Positions 47,098 through 58,448 of a DNA stretch of 64,000 nt are shown in pieces. This stretch comes from Salvia splendens (Eukaryota; Streptophyta; Magnoliopsida; Lamiales; Lamiaceae), in the NCBI RefSeq assembly GCF_004379255.2, contig NC_056032.1, positions 27,625,322-27,689,321 on the forward strand. Reading direction: 5' to 3'. The notes beneath the pieces are model-generated. The model ran no database searches and was not told the DNA's origin. It worked only from the letters and a program-made list of their open reading frames with translations. The number at the start of each line of letters is the position of its first letter. Position 1 is the stretch's first letter. A program made the position numbers and the translations under genes.

Positions 47098-47680
47098 CTG
47101 CACATAGGAAACCAAGCAGTTATCAGGAAGCTATATTCCATGAAAGATGATAGAATTTAAATTTTTAACAATCCAGTTTTTCTCAGCTGAGACACATACA
47201 TAACAAATGCATAAGGATGCAAATGCATACAAAACAAATCTTATTGATTAACCAAGGCGATAGATCCAAATGTATCGAACTCCCTCAAACCATAGAAGGA
47301 AAAGGTAAATATTAACAAATACTTCAGAGCTATGTCATTAACACATGCTCTGGAACCAAGCTAATTTTCTTAATCTTTTCAGATGCTAGAATGTTTCTTA
47401 AGGCAACTTATTTTGCAGACTGAACTTGCTGAGCAGATGCAATCATGTCATTCTTCAGCTCAGTGAATTTCAGCTTTCTTATCATCATGATACCAAAAAC
47501 TATATGTTGCCGACTGTATTCATAAGAGGAGGTAGAAGGTGCTGAACACAGAATACTAAGGCGAGCGTAGAAAAATGCAAGCAAGGAACCGAAGGGTGTC
47601 CTCAAGGAGATCCAATCCCCACAAAAAATTATAGAATGATCAAATTTATAAAATGATGAGAGAGCTAAAATTTGAATGAC
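47098..47680. other. Spacer between KAC and NDX fragments
   Basis: No recognisable exon. It contains the point where two unrelated gene fragments are joined, but no transposon end is visible. Confidence 0.4.
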
Positions 47681-48625
47681 CGAAAAATTTAAAGCATCTG
47701 AGACGACATCTGCCAAGCGCTTTATATTAAGTTCCAGTCTAGTAACTTGCCTCGGAGGGAGCATATACCTGTCTTGAATCTATTCCAAGCTTTTACCAGC
47801 AATGCAAGAACCTATACAAAACAAATGCCCATGATAATGATAGCACCAAGGAAAAATGAAAATTTTGATAACTAATATGTATAGAAGGCAAAATCTTCTC
47901 AAAATGCAGATATTGCAATGCTTATTGTATAGTAAATACTATAAACATTTGTTATAGACCCAATTGCGACTAGGCATTACTAATAAGTAGTTAAAAATCA
48001 CAAGAAAAAGTTGGAAATGTGTCGTATTTGGATTTTCTCGATGTGTTCAATTTCTACAGTACATTTAAGATTATTTCAGTTCATTTTCAGAGTACAAAAC
48101 TTTGATTTTCAATGTAATTGTAACAATAGATCTAAAGGGTCTGGGAAATTTTTTTTATTATAAATGCAATGAACATATATCTCTCTCTGAGTTATGACAG
48201 AAACTGCATGATACTTTGATTTTAGAAACCAATACCTCGAGTCCAACAGACTTTGCCATATTTTGAGTTGTTGTGTTGCTGGCCACCTAATCCAGGTATG
48301 ATACACTTTCAGTTTCACAGAGTTGCAAAAGCTGCAGCGGAAAAAATCACACTTACTTTAAAGAATTAAGGGCCTGTTCACACAACCACACCAAGCACAA
48401 GTACAAGCACATAAAATTTTAAGGTGTGCTAACTTTACCAACAGTTTTAAGATTTAAACACATATCAACTTATCTTAATTGGAAAGTGCACTCACAATAG
48501 ATAAAGCTTTAGATTTTAGGCGGGAGATAGCTGCCATGTATGAGGAAATATTGTCTGAGCCCGATAACTTTAAGTTCATGACGGCCTGAACCAGAATCAG
48601 AACGCTTCCGTTACCCGGTGTGAAA
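47681..48625 (-). pseudogene. NDX: Nodulin homeobox (NDX) middle exons, degenerate
   Basis: NDX is a plant homeobox-containing nuclear protein; these exons are from the conserved region before the homeodomain. About 48,496-48,625 encodes NGSVLILVQAVMNLKLSGSD followed by SYMAAISRLKSKALSI. 48,236-48,331 encodes LLQLCETESVSYLD, a TAG stop (48,287-48,289), then VASNTTTQNMAKSVGLE. 47,681-47,811 encodes VLALLVKAW, DSRQVYAPSEASY and LELNIKRLADVVSDALNFS in three different frames. Splice donors of the first two are intact. The later exons, including the homeobox, are not present. The fragment is the direct continuation of the 54,810-56,226 exons but is separated from them by NOT1 sequence. Confidence 0.75.
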
Positions 48626-49204
48626 GGAAACCAAAAGTGCACTACTCCTGAATTAAAACAAATAATAAAGAAAGGAAAACGAGAAAGTAATCAGGAATGA
48701 AGAAAGAATTCAGAAGTGTGAGATTTTATTTAACCGGTAGGATAAAGTTATATGTGCTATTAATAGAACTTGTAATACGCTAAGTCATAAAAGCATAGGA
48801 AAACCAAAAGAATCAAGATAAAGTGTAAACAGACACCAAAAAATTATAAGACAGTTACATCCAATCACCTCTACGAGAGTTTCTGTTCTCAAAGTTGTAA
48901 CACCAGTCCCAATGTTAATGTAATCCATAAAGCGCACAATGAGAGAAAGTAGCACAGTTAAACGTGATAATTTACTTGCTGAGGTTGATCTAGAAGACCG
49001 TGGTAAACCCGATGAGGCAAATTGTATTGACAGCAAAGCACCACTGAGTGACTGCATTGTGGGTTTGAGTAGATTAGCTCACAAAAATAAAGTCAAAAAC
49101 AAGGTAAAAATAGAAAAAGTATCAAGTGAACTACATCAAAGAAGACAAAGACCCTATTACTTGCCTTAGGAAGGGTAGGTGTGTTGTGATGGCTTCATGT
49201 AATT

Positions 49205-50480
49205 AGGAGTCAACTCTCATCTAGACAACTTGGTGGTCTCTGTTGTAGTGAGATCGAAGAGGGGAATTGCTAATCCACACGAGATGCTGCCAGGTCCGAT
49301 CAGAGAAAATGATGGGCCTGCAATCTGAAACCAAAATGACCGCGTCGATGATCAGCATTGGCACTATGGCAGCCAACATCAGGTTAAGTATAAGCCGCTG
49401 AAATACGGTTAAGATCCCTCTCTATAAATGCTGCAAAGTGTAGGATATGATGGCAGTACTGTGGCCACTCAATAAGACGGTCCACAAACTGCTCCAATGC
49501 CTTACTCCCAAATGAAAACATCATAATGTCATAAATCCAAGGTCAGACTGTAATTCACAATAATAACATTCATTGATAACCTAGGAAGGAACAAACTTCC
49601 GAATCTGCAGGCTTCCACAAAGCATCTAAAACAGCTCGTAAAGCAATACCCAACGTAAGGTGAGTCACGCCTTGATGCTTTATGACTGATCTGAAGTAGA
49701 AGCATTTACAAAGGATAAACATTATAGGCAAGCTGAAAATTTTACAACAGGGTAACATTACAATTAACATAGTTAGGTTGAAGAGTATTTTATGACATTA
49801 TTTATCTGGGATCATGTTCACACAGTAAACCAATAATTTGATTTATCAATCATAAACATCAAACGGACTGGTAAAGATAAAAAACTCAAACACAGTAGAC
49901 TAAGTATAAAACTACCCAACTGGCATATAAGAGATGTTAGGTCAAAATAAATTGTTGAGGAACTTGACCAAACAGATCACTTCAAAAAGAATATGCTGAA
50001 TTATCTCAGTAGCCTCAAGTGCAACAGGATTGGCACACAGCTCTGAAATCTGACCCAAAAAGAATTTCTTTCCTACATACAGACAAGAAAAGGGTTACAC
50101 GTTTAGTGCAACACGTAGAAGAATTCCAAGGACATAAAAATAATAAATTGTTGTATGTATTCCACTTCCTACAACTAAACAAAAAATTATATCTAAATGT
50201 ATGTATAAAGAAGAGAATAACTAACCACACATCCTGGTATCGTGTTCTTCAGAATTAGACAAAGCTAGACCAACTTCAATTTTATCAGGTACAGACAAGT
50301 GTAGAGCATCAGACTGATTATGCAGAAGTTCTTCATTGATGGCTTTAGTATGAAATGACACACTTAATATCGAACTAAAGTTAGGTTTAATAAATAAAAG
50401 TTTGAATATTGAAGCAAATATTAGTTGCAGCTTTATACCCTTCAACACACTGGAATAAATAGTGAGGTGGTCAAAACTAA
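49205..50480 (-). pseudogene. NOT1: NOT1 (CCR4-NOT scaffold) fragment, copy alpha
   Basis: NOT1 is the scaffold of the CCR4-NOT deadenylase. Segments, 5' to 3' on minus: 50,226 to about 50,460 (IKPNFSSILSVSFHTKAINE, ALHLSVPDKIEVGLALSNSE) with intact donor; about 49,990-50,072 (GKKFFLGQISELCANPVALE, ATEIIQHI); about 49,605-49,690 (SVIKHQGVTHLTLGIALRAV, LDALWKPADSE); about 49,390-49,526 (MFSFGSKALEQFVDRLIEWP, QYCHHIL, AAFIERDLNR); and a last scrap near 49,210-49,240 (LQQRPPSCLDES). The N-terminal exons are joined to exons from much further along the protein, so a large internal part is missing. Stops and indels occur. Confidence 0.83.
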
Positions 50481-50489
50481 ACTGGAGCA

Positions 50490-52465
50490 GTACTACTCAA
50501 TGAGAAGGTCCAGAAACTGCTCTAATACCTTACTCTCGAAGGAAAACATGGGAATGTCATAAATCCAAGGTTAGACTAAAATTCAAAATAATAACATTAT
50601 CTAATAACCTAGGAAGGAACAAACTCTTGAATTTGCAAGCTTCCCCAAAGCATCTAAAGCAGCTCAAGCAATACACAGCATATGGTGAGTCAGAAGTTGA
50701 TGCAGCAATACACAGCATATGGTGAGTCAGAAGTTGATGCAGCAATACACAGCATATGGTGAGTCACAAGTTGATGCAGCAATACACAGCATATGGTGAG
50801 TCACAAGTGATGATTATTGACTGATACTGAAGCAGAAGCATTCACAAAGGATAAACATTACAGGCAAGCTGAAAATTTTAGAACGGCGTAACATTACAAC
50901 TCATAGTTAAGTTGAATAGTATATTACAACACTATTAATCTGTTCTATGTTCACTCAGTAAATCAGAATTTGTTGTATCAATCATAATCATAATCATAAT
51001 CATCAAATGGACAGGTAAAGAAAACAAACTCAAATATACAGAGATCGAAGTAGTCTAGATTCCATCTATTGTAGTTAAAGTATTTACTACATAGTGGTAA
51101 CAAGCTGCAATTTTCATTCCTGCATTGCAAAAATATTAAAATCATGAGAAAGATCAGTCACCCTGCTACAGTAGTGGCAACACTAACCTCATATAAAGTA
51201 TCTTTACTTGACACTAATTGAGTGCTCAACCAGTTTCCAAGGCCCACGATTTCTTTTTTAGATGCAAGTCCTGCAAACTGAATGCCAAAGTAAAAAGGAA
51301 ATGTGTGTAGTAAGTAACTGGGAAAGAGCCTATAAAAACATTTAACAGATATATTAAGAAGCCAAGACTTGACAATCAATGGGGTTTACATATCAAAGAA
51401 ACACTTATATAGCACATATTTGTATAGGGCATATGAGACAAAGAAAAATAGGATGCTATCTATGTATGTATGAATTAATTATGCTGCAAGGTAGCAAAAA
51501 GTGGATTAGAAAAAAGTAGAAAATTATGATGCAAGGTAGCAAAAAGTGGATTAGAAAAAGTAGAAAAACGTCAGGCACAGTATAACAAACAAAAATATAA
51601 TATATGTAACAGATCAATTATAAAGCTGCAAAATGCAGCAAAGAATGAATTAAATAAGTAGGAAAAATAGAGGCGCAACAACCAAGAAACAGAAGATCAC
51701 AAAGCAAGCTCAAAAATCAATAAATAGACTTTTGCCTTCAGTTTTCCACCGTGTCCCCCTCATCTTTTAAGTTAAGAACTCAGTCGCCCACTACCACCCT
51801 CGACCTTCAGATCGACTAAGTACTTTCTAGTCTATTTATGCACTAGGAACTATCACAGAAAACACCTTAGTTCCACGAGAGATAACATTTGCAAGAACGA
51901 ATCTGACTCAATATGCTGAATTATCTCAATAGCCTCAAACGCAACGGGATTGGTACACAGCAGCTCTGCAATCTGACTCAAACAGAAAGTCTTTCCTGAA
52001 TTCACAGCCAAGAAAAGGGTTACAGGTTTAGTGCAACAAGTAGAAGAATTCCAAGGAGATAAAAATAATAAAGTGTTGTATGTATTCCACTTCCTACAAC
52101 TAAACAAAAAATTATGTCTAAATGTACGTACAAAGAAGAGAATAACTAACCACACATCCTGGTATCATGATGATATCGTGTTCTTCAGAATTAGACAAAG
52201 CAAGTCCAACCCCAATTTTATCAGGTACCAACAAGTGTAGAGCATCATAAAGATTTGGCAATAGTTCTTCATTGATGGCTTTAGTATGAAATGACACACT
52301 AAATATCGAACTAAAGTTAGGTTTATTAAATAAATGTTTGAATATTGAAGCAAATATTGGTTGCAGCTTTATACCCTTCAACTCGCTGGAATAAATAGTG
52401 AGGTGGTCAAAATTGAACTGGAGCAGTAGTACACTACCCTCCATTCCATCCATTTTGTAATAACA
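50490..52465 (-). pseudogene. NOT1: NOT1 fragment, copy beta
   Basis: Second copy of the same internally deleted NOT1. 52,151 to about 52,465 encodes MEGSVLLLQFNFDHLTIYSS, FNKPNFSSIFSVSFHTKAIN and LVPDKIGVGLALSNSEEHD. 51,866-51,995 encodes GKTFCLSQIAELLCTNPVAF and SFLQMLSLVE. 51,188-51,277 encodes AGLASKKEIVGLGNWLSTQL plus SSKDTLYE, an exon absent from copy alpha. About 50,494-50,560 is a decayed KVLEQFLDLLIE exon, preceded (50,590-50,700) by a very degenerate match to the LTLGIALRAVLDAL exon. Aligns over much of its length with 49,465-50,470. Confidence 0.83.
50669..50816. repeat. 37-bp minisatellite, four copies
   Basis: Unit CAATACACAGCATATGGTGA followed by GTCAGAAGTTGATGCAG, starting at 50,669, 50,706, 50,743 and 50,780, the last slightly shortened. 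It grew out of the intron sequence next to the decayed NOT1 exon; copy alpha has a single, unexpanded equivalent near 49,645. Confidence 0.92.
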
Positions 52466-54330
52466 AGTTAAACAATTACCCACACACATCAATTACTTCC
52501 CAAACATAAGTCTTGCTTGCCCTCAAGCAAGTTAGATAAATAAGCACATTCACAGGACATTTGATAATCCTCTACTTCAAGTCAAGTCAAATCACATGAA
52601 TCATTTAGAGAAATTAGGTTGAGCCCGAATTCACGCGCGAGTAAGACTTTAGAACAAGAATTGTACACGAACTAATTCCCTAAGAGCTAGGCATCCAATG
52701 CTTCAATGTAAGTTCGATTTATGTCTTGGGAGTCTCAAACCATCGTCGCTAATTCATAAAGAGAAGTTCTTCCAGCTATTCTTTATTTTAAGCACATAAG
52801 ATCTTTCTCCCAAAATCAAGCAAAATTCATCGCTCACAAGTCAGTATGATGCATAAATCAAAAGGTCTTTTTCATTTGGATGTAACGGGGCTTTTGGTAA
52901 AGGTGTGATCATATTTGGATAAGTAGCTTATCACCATTCTTAAAATACTAGCACATCCCTCACAACATCCTTCACAACATCCTTCCCATCTCACTGAATG
53001 CGTACAAAATTCTGACAGCTCAACACCCCAAACTTGAGATTTTTCTACCATCTAAACCAAGTCATATTTTTCTTTTGAGCATAATTCTGTTTTTTGCTCG
53101 ATATTCTTTTTTCTAGCCTTGGCTTTTTTAACTCATGAAAGGCTGCCATTTTATTTTATTTTTTTTACTTGCCTTGGCTTTTTTTTACACATGAAAGGCT
53201 GCCTTTTTATTTATTTTTTTCTAGCCTTGGCTTTTTTTTACACATGAAAGGCTGCCTTTTTATTTTTTATTTTTTCAAGCCTTGGCTTTTTTTTACACAT
53301 TAAAGGCTGCCTTTTTATTTTACTTTTGTTTGAAGAGACAGCTTTTTTCATTTGTATCTCAATATAAATGAATACAACCTAATGAATGTTCCAGGACTTC
53401 CAACTTTTCCTTACCACCATAAATACCCTCCCAAGAATGTGCTAGCACTTTAATTTTAGTGACTAGGGTAGAAAATATAGGCCAACAAATAGATATAATA
53501 AGTAGGCTAATATAGTGACTTCAAAATTTTCAACAAAGAAATTAGGCTTTTGGGGCTCAAACCGGCTCACTAGTGGTTTATGTAGGGTTAGGCATGTGAT
53601 AATTTGGATATGAGGCTTTTAATCCTATTGCCTAAATCATTTTTATGCACCAATATCAACAAGATTGCAACTCATAAAGCTCTCATTCAGTTGATCGACC
53701 CTATGGCTTTTTCAATTAATTTTTCAAAACCAGAATAGTTCTCTCTCCTTAGCTCAAGAAATCGGGCACCAAAGAACACTATTGTCACTGTATTTGAAGC
53801 ACGGGAAACCTAGTTCTCCAGAAGTTAGTAAGCAACAACAAGTTTACGGACCGACCCTCGAGAGAAACGAACTCTACACTAATAACCCAAAAAAAGTGGT
53901 GAAAGTAGTGACAATCAATGGAGAGAAAATCTTGCATGCACACACAAATAGCAAGTGGTGAAACACTGTTCGTGGAAGCTTTTCGTTCTCACTACAAAGT
54001 AGCATAGTACTAGGGCAATTTTTGGATATTTATGAAGCTAATATCCTTTGTTTATCGACTGGTGATGTGTATGAAATCATTAAAAACTAGGGAGATGCAC
54101 ACATTAGAGAGCCGTGACAGACAACCTCTCGAAAATTTACTCTTAATCATAACATGTCAATTAACATTTAAATTCTCTTTAAAATTCAACATATCAGGCA
54201 TGAATGAGAAAAAATAGCAGCTAGGCACTCATGTATAAGTAGGAAACATCTCAAGTTGAGTATATACGGGTTTGAATAACACCCGAAAAAGATGAGAAGT
54301 AGAGTTACAAGAATCCTCAAAGACCAGGAT
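52466..54330. other. Non-coding block between NOT1 and NDX parts, possibly old gypsy spacer
   Basis: No exon recognised. Phrases such as CTTGCCCTCAAGCAAGTTAG and CACCCCAAACTTGAGATTTT resemble spacer DNA of Tat/Athila-type gypsy elements, so an old insertion is plausible. It contains the minisatellite at 53,113-53,330. Confidence 0.35.
53113..53330. repeat. Minisatellite of about 56 bp, four copies
   Basis: Repeated unit AGCCTTGGCTTTTTTTTACA followed by CATGAAAGGCTGCCTTTTTATTTT. AGCC at the start can pair with GGCT further on, so each unit can form a short hairpin. Confidence 0.85.
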
Positions 54331-54344
54331 TTTGACGACTACAA

Positions 54345-54433
54345 AGATGAGAAGTAGAGCTACTCCTTTTTTCATCAGGGCCGAGTCCAACACAGGAAGC
54401 TAGTTGCTCTGCAGTCCACCCCTTCCCAAGCTC
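54345..54433 (-). pseudogene. Orphan exon-like segment
   Basis: A good acceptor (TTCTTGCAG) at 54,434 is followed by an open stretch GKGWTAEQLASCVGLGPDEK preceded by EL and followed by RSSSTSH. It lies where the next NDX exon would be expected and its first residues (ELGKG) could be a relic of NDX ELCGKGG, but the remainder does not match what I know of NDX. Origin uncertain. Part of it is flanked by the direct repeat AAAGATGAGAAGTAGAG (54,290 and 54,342). Confidence 0.35.
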
Positions 54434-54809
54434 CTGCAAGAAGAAACAAACTTCATTAAAAACTTATCAAGAAGACAACGGATATGATTATGATAAAAAC
54501 AGATGCACTTAACATTTTATGGAAAAGGATGACTGATATCCATAGGTTAAGCTAGGTTAAGCCAGAGAGGTTTTACATGGACTAAATGATCTTCCGATGC
54601 AGAACGAACGATTCGGGACTCAAATTGACTTATAAATAACCTACAAAGAAGATTGTCAATCTTAGATAGCCTTAAAAATGCATTAAGTACAGAATGCATG
54701 CATGCACATAATGATAAATGTGGTGAGTGAAGCAGGTTTATTAAAGAAATGTCAATGCGTTCAGGTAGTAAAAGTTCTAATCAGATGACAGGGTAAAATC
54801 TAGAAAAAC

Positions 54810-56226
54810 CTGGTTGTTAACAATGCATTCCCGGAACAACTTTTGCTGACACAGGGGCTGTAGAAATTGAAGAGAAGAATCACACTGCTGCCAGAGATGA
54901 TTCAAGGTCTCTTCACTAGTAGGGGATGCACTTCTAGATGAATCGTTGGTCTGCAGATACTTGACATCTACACAAACTGCAGCAAATGCTGCCTCTTTGA
55001 ATATGTACACCTGCCACAAACTCCACTTACTCAGCCACAACATAATTTGATAACACTTTGAAATAACAACAATCAAGAAGATAAAGTGGGAAGATTTATA
55101 ACATTAAACTAGTAATTTAATGTTCTCAGTTTTCACCAAATCCTGGATTGCTACCTTGTAATACGCAGTCAGTGCTTGAGCAACCTCTTGGTAATGTGGA
55201 GAAACAATGACTGTCAACAATTGTAGACTGCCAGCTAGGAGAGCCGCATGAAGAAGAACCATGTCATTGGGAATGGTGTGAGATTCCTGGATACGAAGTA
55301 GTAAGTACATATCTACAAACAACAGATAAAAGACCAGGTCAATCAGTTGTTCTGATATCTTCATATCTTCAAGCAATATCTGAAGAAAACATATGATGAT
55401 ATATGAATTAAGGGGCATACTGAGGATGTATACGCATATAACCACATCATAACACACGTAAAAAATATGTTGCCAGATGTTGAGAATGAGCTAGGATTAA
55501 TGTGAAGATAAGGAGCTGTGAATCAAAGTTATTAAAGGTTAAAGGTTAAAGGGCTCTGGAGAGGTGGAACTAAAAAACCTATAAAGCTTTAAGTAGCTCA
55601 TATCATACAAATGATGGGTGAGTTTATGATCTTAGAAAGTTGTGGTTTATGCAAAAACATTAGCAACTGCTGTTACAGAAAACTAGAGGAAATTATGCAC
55701 AAAGGTTGTCAGGATAACTACAAAAAAACTTGTTAAAATACTTTTAAACCTGACTGCAAATCTCATAATATTGAGAATGAAAAATGAGAAGCAACCAAAA
55801 GCAACTTAAAGCAAAAAAAGGAAAGCGAAAACAAACATACTGTTACATGATGCAGTGGAAAAAAACCACAGAGAATAAAGTCGCTAGTAAAGCAACCAAG
55901 TCAAAATAAGGATTTTCTTTCCATCCGTTTATGTTTGTTGTCTTGCATCAATCAGCACACAAATCCAATTATAAGTGTAATATAGGACTTTTGACAATTA
56001 ACAAAAAAATAGAGCAATGCCATCTGCTTGATATAATGACAGATAACACAGTATCACTTCCGATAACCTGTTCAATTTTGGGCACCCGAGAGGCAAGATC
56101 ACACATAGAATGTAAGAGAAGGATTCCACATAGAAAATACTTGAACGTGGATTTTTCCCTTTCCCAAACCATAATCACTGCAATAAGGTGAAGAGGAAGA
56201 TTCCTTGCAAATTTTTCCAAGTCAAC
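54810..56226 (-). pseudogene. NDX: Nodulin homeobox (NDX) early coding exons
   Basis: Three exons with perfect GT-AG borders and compatible phases. 56,068-56,226: VDLEKFARNLPLHLIAVIMV through CGILLLHSMCDLASRVPKIEQ. 55,155-55,379: ILLEDMKISEQLIDLVFYLL, NDMVLLHAALLAGSLQLLTV and YQEVAQALTAYYK. 54,810-55,010: AAFAAVCVDVKYLQT, SPTSEETLNHLWQQCDSSLQ and FLQPLCQQKLFRECIVNNQ. The pattern is that of the N-terminal conserved region of plant NDX. These three exons are free of stops, unlike the later NDX exons. The preceding exon that should carry the start codon is not detectable in the 530 bp before them, so the gene has lost its N-terminus. Confidence 0.8.
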
Positions 56227-56415
56227 CTGCAATAATCATGAGATTCCAACATGTGCATTCTGACGTGTAAATAGCGATAACAATATCTGTAACATAAATA
56301 ACAACTTTAGCAACAACCCTATTAATTTCTATGAGTACATCCCAGATACAACAAGCCAAGAAATTGCAGATTTCACCTCTGCCGAAAATCCCAACAAACT
56401 ACAGTTATAGTGTAT

Positions 56416-56417
<2 letters not shown>

Positions 56418-56446
<29 letters not shown>
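56418..56446. repeat. (GATA)n microsatellite
   Basis: Seven consecutive GATA units within the first intron region of the NDX relic. Confidence 0.9.
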
Positions 56447-56759
56447 TACTCCTACTCCCAATCAGTTTCACTATCACACAATTGTTTCACCACCAAAACC
56501 GAGAGAGAAATAGAGAGTCAGTGGGTCTAGCTTTCACAATGGTTGAGCCCAAATTTTAAGATAAATGCTCAAAGAGATAACACCAATCTACAAATAAGCA
56601 AGCAATATCAACCCAAGAATGTTTGGACATCACAACAAGTTTATTAGCTTCGCAAATCAAGAAGAAAACCCAATCTCATGAATACAAATCTAACTCCCTA
56701 ACATATCTAGCCAAACAGGAAGATAAAATTTGTAAACTGAAAAATTAATGGAAACTTAC

Positions 56760-57340
56760 CTAAGCCGAGAAGTCCACGGCAGTCCGACGAAATTGACTGT
56801 GACAATGCAGCCGATATGGGTGGAGACCAAAGTGAGACCCCGACGGCAGCGACTGCTCGGTGGATTCTCGAGTGCCTCCAACCGCTCGGCGGCACCTGAT
56901 ATCTGACGGATGGACTGACGGCATGACAGCCTTGCGACGCGGCGGCTGGTGTGCGCGACGTCGGCGATTCCAGACCGAGGAGAGTGCAACTGGAACGGAG
57001 GGAGCGACTCCGAAGCGACGGAGGCCGCTGTCTGCAAGCGAGTCCAGCGAGTGTGTGCGCAAAGGAGAGTCGGTGCCGGCTGCTGTTGACCGACGGCAGT
57101 AGCGGTCAGGCGGAATTGAAATTTGGGAGGAATTCAAAATGGCTTTAATCGACCGAACGGAGGCTGCGTCGAATTGTTTGGGGAGAAATCTGACCGGTGA
57201 TGGAGTGTAGTCGCCGGCGTGAGAAAGGCGGAAGGGTGCCGACGGGAATTGGTTCCTTCATTTGGGGATCTATGATTTGGGGAAAGTAAATTCAAATCGA
57301 AAGATATAACGGCAATTGAGATTTGAGAGAAAACCATGAA
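56760..57340 (-). other. GC-rich putative promoter and first (untranslated) exon of the NDX relic
   Basis: CpG-rich island in AT-rich DNA. On the minus strand it ends in a strong splice donor (CTTAG then GTAAGTTT at 56,759). Several frames are open because of base composition, but none resembles NDX and they are Arg/Ser-rich, so I read it as 5' UTR exon plus promoter. It sits upstream of all captured fragments and could drive a chimeric transcript. Confidence 0.45.
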
Positions 57341-57531
57341 CATTTTTATTTATTAATTTATAGTACTTCCGTAAATTTACTCTCAATATAACACTAGGCA
57401 TTTTTTTTTGGAATCCACGTACATTAATCTATTGTACAAGTAAAAAAATAAAAGGGACGATGAAGTGTCTATTGCATTATAATTTTTTTATTTTTTTTAT
57501 TTAATGAAATTATCATTGCACTTCTTCATCC

Positions 57532-57740
57532 GTATTTGTGTCGAAATTTTAATTCTGCAAATTTTAATCCGTAAATTGTTTAATTTGGTGAATTTGTGAA
57601 TTTTTATTAATGTGAGAAGTCCGTCGGGACGTATTTGTGTCGAAATTTTAATTCTGTAAATTGTTTAATTCCGTAAATTGTTTAATTTAGTAAATTTGTG
57701 AATTTTTATTATTGTGAGAAGTCCGTGGGGATGTCTGTCA
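57532..57740. repeat. 99-bp tandem duplication
   Basis: Two copies of a unit beginning GTATTTGTGTCGAAATTTTA and containing GAGAAGTCCGT. The second is slightly longer because of a repeated CCGTAAATTGTTTAATT. Confidence 0.8.
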
Positions 57741-58387
57741 TTGTACAGTGGAATGTCCTTATAACGTGGCAGAAATTGAACCACTAAAAATACTAATTAA
57801 CGCCTATCCGACTACATATTAATGTCGCCAATTGCTCAATTCCATAGATTAAGAATGAATTCGCAATTTGGCAAAATTCACCAATTAAAATCATGTTCAA
57901 TTTTTAATCACTACCACTTCTTTATTTTAATTTTTATTTAAAATTTTATTTTAGTCTCCTAATAAATTAGGAGAAGAGACAGAGTGAAACTGGAAGATAA
58001 GTTCAGAGGATAAATTAATCGAAAATAGGAGTAAATTTTATAGAAGAAGTGCGACATGTTTGTATTGAAAACCTAGAGTCTCATTAATTGCCAATCAATC
58101 GACAATTTACCTTAACAACCTAATTTCTCTAAATTTCAAAACTACAAATTAAATGATAGTTAATCTCATCAATCCCATAAATTAAGATTAATCTCATTAA
58201 TTGATTTGTCAATCAATCAAAAATTCACTAATTAAAATCATGTTATATTTTTGTTTCAATTGTGCAGTTTATTCAAAAACAACACATTTGAGTATGATTT
58301 AATGAAATGATGCCACTATTATATTTTGCATGTCTAATTTGCTAATTATTAATGTAAATTTATAATGTTTTTAAATAAATACATAAA

Positions 58388-58448
58388 AGAAAAATATAAA
58401 TATAAATATAAATAAAAATATAAATATAAATATAAATATAAATATAAA
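58388..58448. repeat. (ATAAAT)n microsatellite
   Basis: Ten or so ATAAAT hexamers with one ATAAAA interruption. Confidence 0.9.

Noticed and set aside
56760..57137. 125-codon minus-strand protein in the GC-rich island
   Set aside because: Several overlapping frames are open because of base composition; no NDX or other family signature, and the frame ends at the splice donor.
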